Positions 1 to 5,310 of a DNA stretch of 5,341 nucleotides are shown in pieces; the first letter of the stretch is position 1, and the number at the start of each line of letters is the position of its first letter. The notes beneath the pieces are model-generated. The model did no database searches and had not been told where the DNA came from. It saw only the letters and a list, made by a program, of their open reading frames with translations. The DNA comes from an uncultured Anaerotruncus sp. (lineage in GTDB: Bacteria; Bacillota_A; Clostridia; Oscillospirales; CAG-272): assembly GCA_958414155.1 (NCBI GenBank), contig CATYWI010000120.1:1-5341 (forward strand), written 5' to 3'. The position numbers and the translations under genes are program-made.

Positions 1-2
1 GT

Positions 3-98
3 CCGGCTGATATGATGACACTTATAAACTGTCTGCGTGCTTCGGCGGGATACAGTGAACCGTACAGCGACATCGACCGTTACACACAAAACATCTGA
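3..98 (+). CDS. 3' end of an unidentified protein (partial)
   Basis: An open frame enters from the left edge and ends at a TGA at 96-98. The visible residues begin PADMMTLINCLRASAGY and finish in DIDRYTQNI. I do not recognise the family. The helix-like stretch followed by a DID segment faintly recalls a dockerin or EF-hand repeat, but no complete calcium loop is visible, so this is not claimed. Support for coding is moderate: the composition is protein-like, and the stop lies 21 bases before the HAD hydrolase start in the same orientation, as expected for two genes in one transcript. The stop is in the same frame as the following gene. The tail is only 31 residues, so chance cannot be excluded. 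Confidence 0.45.
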   Translation, partial: PADMMTLINCLRASAGYSEPYSDIDRYTQNI

Positions 99-119
99 AA
101 GGCAGCTCATAAAAATTTA

Positions 120-956
120 ATGAAAGATCTCTCAAATATTTTAATTTTAACCGACCTTGACGGTACATTTTTCGGCGCAAAGTCGAGAATAATTCAGCGG
201 AATATGGACGCCATAGCGCGCTTCAAAGCGGCAGGAGGACTCTTTACAATGGCTACGGGAAGAATGCATCTGAGCCTTGAACATCATATACCAATGGTAA
301 ACGAGCTTGTAAATGCGCCCGTGATCGTTTGCAACGGCACGTACATGTATGACTTCAAGGAAGCGAAGTCGTTGTGTGAAAACTTTCTTGAAACAGACCT
401 TGCAATGTGTGCGGTTGAATTTATGTTCCGCACGCTCCCGAGCGTGAGCATACGTCTGTCTGTTCCCGAAGGATATATGACCTGCCCGCCTGTATGCCCG
501 ATGATGCAGCGAGATCTTGAAAGTTGCCCGTCGGAAAGACGATATATACTGCCTGTGAGCGAGTGGGTAAATTACAGCTGGTATAAAGTTGTTATACGTG
601 ATAAGCCCGAAAAGCTCGTCCGCCTGCGCGAACAGCTGCGTGAAGAAATGGGCGATGTATTTGAGGACAGCATGTCCGGTCCCACATTCTTTGAATTGCA
701 GAAAAAAGGGTGCACAAAGGCAACAATGATTCCCGAACTCAGGAAAATATGTCTCTTCCCTGCACACCCCAAGCCGTTGAAAATATACGCAGTCGGCGAT
801 TACGATAACGACATCGCCATGCTGCGCGCCGCAGATGTCGGCGTGTGTCCCGCAAACGCGCTTGATGAAGTAAAAAATATCGCAGACATGTGCCTGTGCT
901 CAAATGAGGACGGCGTGATAGCCGACCTCATTGAGCGAATAGAAGCGGAAAACTGA
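120..956 (+). CDS. Cof/SPP-type HAD-superfamily hydrolase
   Basis: This is a complete 278-residue protein of the haloacid dehalogenase superfamily with a C2B-type cap. Such enzymes are soluble, Mg-dependent phosphatases, usually acting on sugar phosphates, nucleotides or flavin/PLP precursors; the substrate cannot be told here. Motif I is DLDGT, with nucleophile D12 and general acid D14. Motif II is the T of TGR (46-48). The conserved Lys is probably in the FELQKKGCTK segment (192-200). Motif IV is GDYDNDIAML (226-235), with Mg-binding acidic residues D227 and D231. The cap lies roughly between residues 80 and 195. The length is normal for the Cof family. ATG 120 is the only plausible start: an in-frame TGA lies at 96-98. 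A GAAAGG at 97-102 is the nearest Shine-Dalgarno match but sits 17 bases away, so initiation may be weak or coupled to the upstream gene. A strong terminator follows the stop. Confidence 0.93.
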   Translation: MKDLSNILILTDLDGTFFGAKSRIIQRNMDAIARFKAAGGLFTMATGRMHLSLEHHIPMVNELVNAPVIVCNGTYMYDFKEAKSLCENFLETDLAMCAVEFMFRTLPSVSIRLSVPEGYMTCPPVCPMMQRDLESCPSERRYILPVSEWVNYSWYKVVIRDKPEKLVRLREQLREEMGDVFEDSMSGPTFFELQKKGCTKATMIPELRKICLFPAHPKPLKIYAVGDYDNDIAMLRAADVGVCPANALDEVKNIADMCLCSNEDGVIADLIERIEAEN

Positions 957-978
957 CCGCCACAAGCAGTCACATCCA

Positions 979-1008
979 CGCCGGAGGCGGCAAATGCCTT
1001 TCCCGGCG
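979..1008 (+). other. GC-rich inverted repeat overlapping the terminator stem
   Basis: CGCCGG at 979-984 pairs with CCGGCG at 1003-1008. AGGC (985-988) with GCCT (996-999) extends the stem, leaving a small asymmetric bulge (1000-1002). Its right arm shares bases 1006-1008 with the left arm of the terminator stem, so the two hairpins compete at their bases. It may be incidental, a pausing hairpin, or part of the 3' end structure. Confidence 0.4.
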
Positions 1009-1050
1009 GTGTTGAAAAGCTCATTCAGAGCTTTTCAACACCGCTTTTTT
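1006..1050 (+). terminator. Strong intrinsic terminator after the HAD gene
   Basis: A perfect 17-bp inverted repeat (1006-1022 with 1028-1044) encloses the 5-base loop ATTCA and is followed directly by six T residues (1045-1050). This is a textbook rho-independent terminator for rightward transcription. Only 4 bases separate its T run from the convergent cotJC stop codon. The leftward side of the stem has no T run, so leftward cotJ transcripts would be terminated less efficiently here, though the hairpin could still protect their 3' ends. Confidence 0.92.
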
Positions 1051-1054
1051 GAAT

Positions 1055-1675
1055 TCAATTCCCCTGCCTGAAGACGCCGGTCGTGTCGAAGGACGGGTTG
1101 AATGCGTAGAAATTCTTTCCGTCAAGTGAATCCTGCACCGTGCGCAATGCATCACCGAAGCGCTGATAATGCACCACCTCGCGCTCGCGCAGGAAGCGGA
1201 TGGGATCAAGCACATCCGGGTCATCGGTCAGCCGCAGGATATTGTCGTATGTCACACGCGCCTTTTGCTCCGCCGCCAGGTCTTCGTTAAGATCTGCGAT
1301 AGGGTCGCCTTTGACGCCGATATATTTCATATCATTCGGCACGCCGGCGGCAGATGCCGGGTATATTCCCGTCGTATGGTCAACAAAATACGCCGCATAC
1401 GGACTCGAAAGTATCTGCTCGGGAGAAAGATTCCGCGTAAGCTGATAAACTATCGCCGCAACCATTTCTATATGTCCGAGCTCCTCGGTACCGATGTCGG
1501 TCAGGACTCCTATGGTCTCGTTCGACGGCATAGCGTAGCGCTGATTCAGATATCTCATCGAAGCGCTCAGTTCACCGTCGGGACCTCCGACCTGCGAAAT
1601 GATAAGAGACGCAAGTGTCGGGTTGGGATTTTTTATTCTGACCGGATATTGCAGCTTTCTCTCATATAAAAACAT
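1055..1675 (-). CDS. cotJC: Spore coat protein CotJC, manganese catalase family
   Basis: This 206-residue protein matches CotJC, a spore-coat member of the dimanganese (ferritin-like four-helix) catalase family. Non-haem catalases of this family convert hydrogen peroxide to water and oxygen; activity of this protein is inferred, not shown. All expected metal ligands are present: E35 in GGPDGELSASMRYLNQR, E65 and H68 in TEELGHIE, E136 in DLAAEQKAR, and H169 in REREVVHYQRF. The N-terminus (MFLYERKLQYPV) is typical of the family. The protein is shorter than secreted-type Mn catalases, as CotJC normally is. The start at 1675 has an AGGAGG at 1687-1692 with 11 bases of spacing. It is the last gene of the cotJ operon, 29 bases after cotJB. 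In Bacillus subtilis the cotJ operon is transcribed in the mother cell under sigma-E. Confidence 0.95.
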   Translation of the reverse strand: MFLYERKLQYPVRIKNPNPTLASLIISQVGGPDGELSASMRYLNQRYAMPSNETIGVLTDIGTEELGHIEMVAAIVYQLTRNLSPEQILSSPYAAYFVDHTTGIYPASAAGVPNDMKYIGVKGDPIADLNEDLAAEQKARVTYDNILRLTDDPDVLDPIRFLREREVVHYQRFGDALRTVQDSLDGKNFYAFNPSFDTTGVFRQGN

Positions 1676-1704
1676 ATCTTACTGTGCCTCCTTACCAGTC
1701 GTGA

Positions 1705-2070
1705 TCATGAACCGCAGTACTGCCACGGCCACGGAGCGGTATTCATTCCGCTCGTTATTCCGTGCATGGTCAGCGGACCGCACGTCGGCTCGTAGCGCGC
1801 AATAAGCTCGCTTCTCTCGGCATTTTTGGCGGCGATGTATTCTATCGCCTCATTGCACTCCGGATATACATCAAGATAGAGCGTCGCGTCGAGAATAGCA
1901 AAATCAAGCTGTCTTATCTTTTCAAGCAGCGCAAGGCAGTTATACCGTGTACCGGCATCCATGCCCGGCGTACCGCCGTTCGTTACGTTTGTTACGCCTG
2001 TTCCGTTAGTCCCTGTCATTACCGTGTTCCTGCTGCACGCGGAGCATACCGTCTGATATCTTTTATCCAT
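1705..2070 (-). CDS. cotJB: Spore coat protein CotJB with N-terminal extension
   Basis: Residues 44-121 carry the CotJB domain: a helix LLEKIRQLDFAILDATLYLDVYP, a second helix around EAIEYIAAKNAERSELIARYE, then GPL and a C-terminal PWPWQY. CotJB is needed with CotJA and CotJC for coat assembly of this module in B. subtilis, where the protein is about 87 residues. The present protein has 121. The extra N-terminal 40 or so residues hold a CSAC motif (C9, C12) and a Thr/Asn/Gly-rich run at about 19-36, and the whole protein has six cysteines. The start at 2070 overlaps the end of cotJA by 8 bases (ATGGATAA) and has a strong purine-rich ribosome site at 2081-2090, 10 bases upstream. An upstream ATG at 2080 reads out of frame into the cotJA stop and is not a rival. 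The overlap implies translational coupling with cotJA. Confidence 0.9.
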   Translation of the reverse strand: MDKRYQTVCSACSRNTVMTGTNGTGVTNVTNGGTPGMDAGTRYNCLALLEKIRQLDFAILDATLYLDVYPECNEAIEYIAAKNAERSELIARYEPTCGPLTMHGITSGMNTAPWPWQYCGS

Positions 2071-2359
2071 TGCGTGCCATTCCTCCTCCCTTGTTTCCTA
2101 CGCTGAGAAGCGGCAGATCGAGCTCGGAAAATATAGTACCGCGGCAAAGACCCTTTTCCGGTTCGTAAAGACCGCTGAAATTCTGGAGCGGAGCATAAAC
2201 CATAGCAAGCGGGTAGCCCGAAAGCCCCCATACGCTGTTGCTGCGCTTGCCGCATCCTTCGCCGTTACCGGCATCACGCGGTGTTCTGTCTGAATTTACC
2301 GCGACTGCATCCTCGCGCGCCCCGCTGGACATCCTGCGAAGCGCCTCGCCGGTATACAT
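2063..2359 (-). CDS. cotJA: Spore coat-associated protein CotJA
   Basis: The C-terminal half matches CotJA: YPLAMVYAPLQNFSGLYEPEKGLCRGTIFSELDLPLL is the family core, with the usual Y-P-A-V-P-Q pattern and the GT-[LIF]-x-x-LDLP ending. CotJA is a small structural protein of the inner coat and is required for assembly of CotJC. The first 45 or so residues are basic, polar and probably disordered. I chose ATG at 2357-2359, giving 98 residues, because a GGTGA lies 8 bases upstream (2368-2372). Longer in-frame alternatives are ATG at 2372-2374 and TTG at 2381-2383 (106 residues); neither has a well-spaced ribosome site. It is first in the operon and overlaps cotJB by 8 bases. Confidence 0.88.
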   Translation of the reverse strand: MYTGEALRRMSSGAREDAVAVNSDRTPRDAGNGEGCGKRSNSVWGLSGYPLAMVYAPLQNFSGLYEPEKGLCRGTIFSELDLPLLSVGNKGGGMARNG

Positions 2360-2367
2360 ATTTCTTT

Positions 2368-2372
2368 TCACC
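2368..2372 (-). promoter_or_regulatory. Ribosome binding site deciding the cotJA start
   Basis: On the minus strand GGTGA precedes the ATG at 2359 by 8 bases. It matches the 3' part of the AAGGAGGTGA consensus. The two upstream candidate starts lack a comparable site at proper spacing, so this favours the shorter CotJA. Confidence 0.5.
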
Positions 2373-2442
2373 ATGCGTTTCAATTATCGTCTTATGACGT
2401 ATCCTTTCCCGGACCGCTTTACGCCGTCCGATATTCAATACA

Positions 2443-2470
2443 AGTATATGTCGTATCTGCGAAAATTGTC
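2443..2470 (-). promoter_or_regulatory. Candidate sigma-E-like promoter for the cotJ operon
   Basis: On the minus strand, CATATACT (2443-2450) matches the sigma-E -10 consensus CATACAnT at all but one of its specified positions. It is preceded after 13 bases by GACAATT (2464-2470), a poor to moderate -35. This would place transcription start about 75 bases before cotJA. The sigma-E assignment rests on the known control of cotJ in B. subtilis; the -35 match and spacing are imperfect, so this is tentative. Confidence 0.35.
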
Positions 2471-2606
2471 ACATGGTGACGCAAAAAGGCGGCGGATAAA
2501 TGCCGCATCGGTTTATTCCGGGACTGCAAAGTCATATCGCAATGCCGTCAATCGTCAAATCACATCATGGAAACCCGTGACTGAACTGCGATTTTACGTT
2601 TTATTG

Positions 2607-2635
2607 TTGACATCGGCATTTTTAACGTGTAAAAT
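2607..2635 (+). promoter_or_regulatory. Consensus sigma-A promoter for the flavoprotein gene
   Basis: A perfect TTGACA at 2607-2612 is separated by 17 bases from TAAAAT at 2630-2635, within an AT-rich stretch. Transcription would start near 2642, leaving a leader of about 50 bases. The match is close to ideal and points to vegetative, probably constitutive, expression of the oxidoreductase and the linked membrane-protein gene. No clear operator overlaps it. Confidence 0.82.
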
Positions 2636-2674
2636 ATATACGTAAGAAAAATTTGACTCCGTCAGATTTCTGAT

Positions 2675-2680
2675 GAAAGG
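2675..2680 (+). promoter_or_regulatory. Ribosome binding site deciding the flavoprotein start
   Basis: GAAAGG ends 10 bases before the ATG at 2691. An in-frame ATG at 2673 overlaps this site and has no Shine-Dalgarno sequence of its own, so 2691 is the better start. A further in-frame ATG at 2706 lies nearer to the FAD fold but lacks a site. Confidence 0.55.
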
Positions 2681-2690
2681 CATTTTTATT

Positions 2691-3692
2691 ATGGAAATAC
2701 GAAATATGAAATGCGATGTATGTGTAATAGGCGGCGGTCCCGGCGGTCTTTGCGCCGCAATTGCAGCGGCGCGCCGCGGAGCTGACGTTATACTCTGTGA
2801 GCGCAACGGGCACCTCGGCGGGAACGCCGCAATGGGTCTTCCGCTTCTCGGGTATCTTTCGCAGTCCGGCAGACAGATCATAGGCGGTATTGCCCAGGAA
2901 TTCATAACCGAGCTTGAAAAGTCTGGGGATTCCTTCAGTCATCAGCGCTGCCCGATGCACAATTCGATAACACTGATACATCCGGACAAATTCAAACTTC
3001 TGGCGCTGAAAATGTGTCTTGACGCAGGCGTAAGATTGCTTCTCCACAGCGAGCTTTGCGACACCGTTACCGATAACGGCAAACTCAAACGGGTCTCGGT
3101 CATCGGCAAGGGGACACGTGTGGACATAGATGCGGATGTATTTATCGACGGCACCGGAGACGGCGACCTCGGCTTTATGGCAGGAGCAAGGTATGAAAAA
3201 TCCGACGAACTTCAGCCTCCCACAACAATGTTTGCTCTTACGGGATTTCACAAAGAGGAATTCATGCGCTTCCTCGACGAACACCCAGAAAACATGGCTC
3301 AGCTCGATTCGGTACACATCGACCCGGGATACGATACCACGCTTTGGCGCAGCACCGACAGCTATGTATTTGTGGGCATGAAAGCGTATCTGGACGAGAT
3401 ACGCAAGAAATATCCTGACTGTCCGATAAAGCGTGAAAATATAATCTATATCAATTCAACGATACCGGGAAAGATATGGGTCAATACCGTTAGAGTGCCC
3501 GGATGCGACGGCTCTGATCTCGAAAGTCTTACCGACGGCGAGGTGCAGGGACTGCTTCAGATCCCCGGCATCGTCAAGACCCTCAAGGACTACGTACCAG
3601 GCTTTGAAGACTGCGTGCTTGACGAAATGCCCCGCCATCGGAATACGCGAATCGCGCCGTATATACGGCATCACACGCATCGATCACCATGA
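2691..3692 (+). CDS. FAD-dependent oxidoreductase, N-terminal part (frameshifted gene)
   Basis: This frame encodes the FAD-binding part of a flavoprotein of the FAD_oxidored type (PF12831-like). Near the N-terminus, the beta strand CDVCVIGGGPGG (8-19) forms the dinucleotide-binding turn and E37 (LCERNGHLGG) is placed to bind the FAD ribose. A second FAD contact motif, GTGDGDLG, is at 154-161, followed by the family-typical LQPPTTMF (175-181). No signal peptide is seen, so it is probably cytoplasmic; the substrate is unknown. Homology runs to P314 (codon 3630-3632). The following 19 residues, rich in His and Arg (RHRNTRIAPYIRHH), do not fit the family and stop at 3690-3692. The genuine continuation lies one base over, in the next entry. 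Removing one C at 3630-3633 would give a normal 450-residue protein. It is either a sequencing error, a recent pseudogene, or a frameshifted but expressed gene. Confidence 0.85.
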   Translation: MEIRNMKCDVCVIGGGPGGLCAAIAAARRGADVILCERNGHLGGNAAMGLPLLGYLSQSGRQIIGGIAQEFITELEKSGDSFSHQRCPMHNSITLIHPDKFKLLALKMCLDAGVRLLLHSELCDTVTDNGKLKRVSVIGKGTRVDIDADVFIDGTGDGDLGFMAGARYEKSDELQPPTTMFALTGFHKEEFMRFLDEHPENMAQLDSVHIDPGYDTTLWRSTDSYVFVGMKAYLDEIRKKYPDCPIKRENIIYINSTIPGKIWVNTVRVPGCDGSDLESLTDGEVQGLLQIPGIVKTLKDYVPGFEDCVLDEMPRHRNTRIAPYIRHHTHRSP

Positions 3693-4044
3693 TGCGCTGG
3701 TCGGAAAGAAGCCTGATGACACAATAGCACTTTCGGGATACAAAATAGACATCCACAGCGGCAAGGGCGCGGGCACGATACTTATGAAGATCCCCGAGCC
3801 TTACGGCATCCCCCTTTCCGCCTGCATATGCAAGGATATCGACGGACTGCTTATGAGCGGCAGATGCATATCCATGGACCGCGAAACACTCGGCTCAATG
3901 CGCGTTATGCCAACGTGCATGGCTATCGGAGAGGCGGTAGGAGTTCTTGCCGCCGAAGCGACGCAACGCAAAGCAAGCCCTCGCAGCATCCCCGCCGAGG
4001 ACGTTCGTAAAATACTTGCGGCTGCGGGCGCCATACTTCAGTGA
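3604..4044 (+). CDS. FAD-dependent oxidoreductase, C-terminal part (frameshifted gene)
   Basis: This is the downstream half of the preceding flavoprotein, not an independent gene. The open frame nominally begins at a TTG at 3604, but family similarity starts at about 3634 with AIGIRESRRIYG. This is the typical motif that follows YVPGFE in this family. It continues through YKIDIH, PYGIPLSACICKDIDGLLMSGRCIS and LGSMRVMPTCMAIGEAVGVLAA, which closes the FAD site, and ends GAILQ. No ribosome site precedes it, so on its own it would not be translated well. All landmarks of the C-terminus are preserved with no other disruption. That points to a recent lesion or an error in the sequence. The TGA stop overlaps a GTG of the following membrane-protein gene, whose likely start is 12 bases downstream. 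Confidence 0.82.
   Translation: MKTACLTKCPAIGIRESRRIYGITRIDHHDALVGKKPDDTIALSGYKIDIHSGKGAGTILMKIPEPYGIPLSACICKDIDGLLMSGRCISMDRETLGSMRVMPTCMAIGEAVGVLAAEATQRKASPRSIPAEDVRKILAAAGAILQ
3630..3633 (+). other. Frameshift site: CCCC run splitting the flavoprotein gene
   Basis: The upstream frame reads ATG-CCC-CGC-CAT and the downstream frame needs CCC-GCC-ATC. A single extra C in the run accounts for the break and the flanking residues then join as DEMP-AIGIRES. The CCC-C configuration is also a site where tRNA-Pro can slip +1, which would restore the full protein without any correction of the DNA. Confidence 0.85.
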
Positions 4045-4046
4045 CC

Positions 4047-4051
4047 GGAGG
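4047..4051 (+). promoter_or_regulatory. Ribosome binding site of the two-TM membrane protein
   Basis: GGAGG lies just after the flavoprotein stop and 4 bases before ATG 4056. It is also only 1 base before ATG 4053, which is too close. GTG 4041 lies upstream of this site and lacks one. The spacing to 4056 is short but it remains the best start. Confidence 0.6.
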
Positions 4052-4055
4052 CATG

Positions 4056-4619
4056 ATGAACGACTCAAACAGACGAAAACGGGCTTACGACCCGTTTCAT
4101 GTAAACAGCAAATACAAATCATATCTTATTCCCGCCATCAAGATCGCGGCGGCGCTTGCGGTTATTATCGCCGCGATAACCTGGACCTCCTTCTGGCGTC
4201 CGGAGGACCGCCGAATAGAAGCGGCGATATCCGTTGCAGGACTTGTGGTTTCCTTTATATGCGCGTTTATAATCTGTGTTGCTATCGGTGAAATGGGTTT
4301 TGTTTCGGAGAACCGCGAACGCGACGCGATACTCAGGCAGGATCCCGCCGGGCTAAGAACAAAGCTGCACGCCACTACCGAGATACTCGAACGCTTTGAA
4401 GAGAGCCGCGACATTGAACTGCTCGCCGTGCTTGACGGCAAACTGGCATACATCGGAGTCCGGACCTCCTACAGCAAAGCGGCGGGATATCATGACAAAC
4501 GGTATTATATAAACGATGATGATTACCCGGATCCCGATCACTTTGCCGACGTGCTTACCGAAATGACGCACTCCGCACGTGAAATTGCGGTCGTATCTGT
4601 TGACGGGAAGTCGGAATAA
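4056..4619 (+). CDS. Two-TM membrane protein of an unrecognised family (copy A)
   Basis: I do not recognise this 187-residue protein. It has a basic, polar N-tail (NRRKRAYDPF), then TM1 at about 25-46 (LIPAIKIAAALAVIIAAITW). A short polar loop follows (FWRPEDRRIE), then TM2 at about 57-78 (AAISVAGLVVSFICAFIICVAIG). The rest is a soluble domain of about 110 residues, predicted to be cytoplasmic with the basic N-tail. Landmarks in it are E79-x5-E85-N86, ESRDIE (116-121), HDKRYY (146-151), an acidic DDDYPDPD stretch (154-161), and a terminal VVSVDG. No catalytic motif is apparent. It is homologous to the convergent gene at 4750-5310. Its start lies 11 bases after the flavoprotein stop, so the two are probably co-transcribed from the promoter at 2607. 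Starts at ATG 4053 or GTG 4041 would add one or five residues. Confidence 0.85.
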   Translation: MNDSNRRKRAYDPFHVNSKYKSYLIPAIKIAAALAVIIAAITWTSFWRPEDRRIEAAISVAGLVVSFICAFIICVAIGEMGFVSENRERDAILRQDPAGLRTKLHATTEILERFEESRDIELLAVLDGKLAYIGVRTSYSKAAGYHDKRYYINDDDYPDPDHFADVLTEMTHSAREIAVVSVDGKSE

Positions 4620-4648
4620 TTCAAAACGGGTCGACAGTAACGAGAGAC

Positions 4649-4696
4649 AACAGTAAAGGCGGAAAGTCCAAGGACTTTCCGCCTTTAAGCTGTTTT
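4649..4696. terminator. Hairpin terminator between the convergent membrane-protein genes
   Basis: A near-perfect inverted repeat pairs 4655-4669 with 4672-4686 (about 14 bp, loop CAAG). An outer five-base pairing, AACAG at 4649-4653 with CTGTT at 4690-4694, extends it across a small internal loop. It is followed by a short T-rich stretch (CTGTTTTA) on the plus side. The T runs are modest on both strands, but the position between two convergent genes suggests a bidirectional terminator. The remaining bases to 4749 contain only weak nested pairings (TCGCT 4704-4708 with AGCGA 4720-4724). Confidence 0.75.
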
Positions 4697-4749
4697 ATGT
4701 TGATCGCTCACTGTGGAACAGCGAGTAAACAACAACTTGCATATATAAA

Positions 4750-5310
4750 TCATTTAACTTTAATTCCGTCAATCGCCATGACTTGTAAGCAGTCGTCAAA
4801 TAAATATTTTGAAAGAGCATTGCTCAATTCATCTATCGTATCAAATTCTTGTTTATCGCAATAATACTTTTTATCAAAAAATTTATCGGACCCATATCGA
4901 TTATCTGAGCTTGCTCCAATAAGTATCGCTCTATCGTCTGCTAGGATTTGGTATTCTATTATGTCATTGCTTTCGATTTGTGACAGCACATCGTCAATGT
5001 GCATTAAGTTATACGTCCCTTTTGCAATAACACTTTCATGAGTATTTTCAAATGTTGCGAATATTTCACAACAAGAAATGTAGACAATGAGAATACAACT
5101 AATCACCAATGCGACTGCAGCGAAGGAAAAGATAAATATGAGCAACTTGTTTTCGACATGAAATATCGAACCTCGAAACATACAAGCCGTAATTATCAAT
5201 AAAGACGTTACAAGCTTTATAATGGGAATTTTGTAACTGGTGGATTTTAAATCCGGTTCAAACAACTTCACTGAGTGCACCACCTTCTCTTGCTTTATGG
5301 TTATTGGCAA
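4750..5310 (-). CDS. Two-TM membrane protein of the same unrecognised family (copy B)
   Basis: This 186-residue protein has the same plan as copy A. The N-tail contains FEPDLKSTSYKIP. TM1 is at about 28-45 (IPIIKLVTSLLIITACMF) and TM2 at about 56-80 (LLIFIFSFAAVALVISCILIVYIS). A soluble domain follows. Shared landmarks are SYxIPxIK before TM1, E82-x5-E88-N89 after TM2, ESNDI (113-117), FDKKYY (145-150) and the terminal MAIDG. Unlike its neighbours the gene is AT-rich, with many ATT, TTA, ATA and TTT codons, and its protein is Cys- and Ile-rich, suggesting separate acquisition. The start used is TTG 5308-5310, with AGAGGT 4 bases upstream; GTG codons at residues 10, 11 and 14, preceded by purine-rich sequence, are alternatives. 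Its promoter is largely outside the window. I see no catalytic motif. Confidence 0.8.
   Translation of the reverse strand: MPITIKQEKVVHSVKLFEPDLKSTSYKIPIIKLVTSLLIITACMFRGSIFHVENKLLIFIFSFAAVALVISCILIVYISCCEIFATFENTHESVIAKGTYNLMHIDDVLSQIESNDIIEYQILADDRAILIGASSDNRYGSDKFFDKKYYCDKQEFDTIDELSNALSKYLFDDCLQVMAIDGIKVK

Larger units (their letters stand above)
2360..2690. other. Divergent intergenic region between cotJA and the flavoprotein gene
   Basis: About 330 bases without a credible gene. It holds a consensus sigma-A promoter facing right (2607-2635), a tentative sporulation promoter facing left (2443-2470) and a near-palindrome GTCACATGGTGAC at 2468-2480. It also holds a weak GC stem (about 2490-2505) followed by a T run on the minus strand. 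An open frame crossing the region on the plus strand runs antisense through cotJA and has no supporting features. Confidence 0.7.

Noticed and set aside
147..767. A 206-residue minus-strand open frame within the HAD gene
   Set aside because: It lies antisense to a gene with all HAD motifs, and its translation is Cys/His/Arg-rich with no recognisable domain.
1169..1669. A 166-residue plus-strand open frame opposite cotJC
   Set aside because: It is the antisense shadow of cotJC, whose metal ligands and ribosome site are clear. Its translation is unusually rich in Arg and His.
2482..2507. A minus-strand GC stem (GCGGC/GCCGC) followed by a T run, as a terminator
   Set aside because: The stem is only about 5 bp with an 8-base loop, and no minus-strand gene lies immediately upstream that would need it.
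2238..2645. A plus-strand open frame across cotJA and the intergenic region
   Set aside because: It runs antisense through cotJA, has no convincing ribosome site, resembles no family and ends inside the sigma-A promoter zone.
2622..3317. A 231-residue minus-strand open frame opposite the flavoprotein
   Set aside because: The opposite strand holds clear FAD-binding motifs, and this frame shows only complementary-strand composition.
3604..4044. The flavoprotein C-terminal frame as a separate gene
   Set aside because: It has no ribosome site or proper start, and its sequence continues the upstream protein exactly when one C is removed.
4698..4734. Nested short inverted repeats (TGTTG/CAACA, TCGCT/AGCGA) as a recombination or attachment site
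   Set aside because: The arms are 5 bases each, with a large loop, no matching copy elsewhere in the window and no integrase gene.
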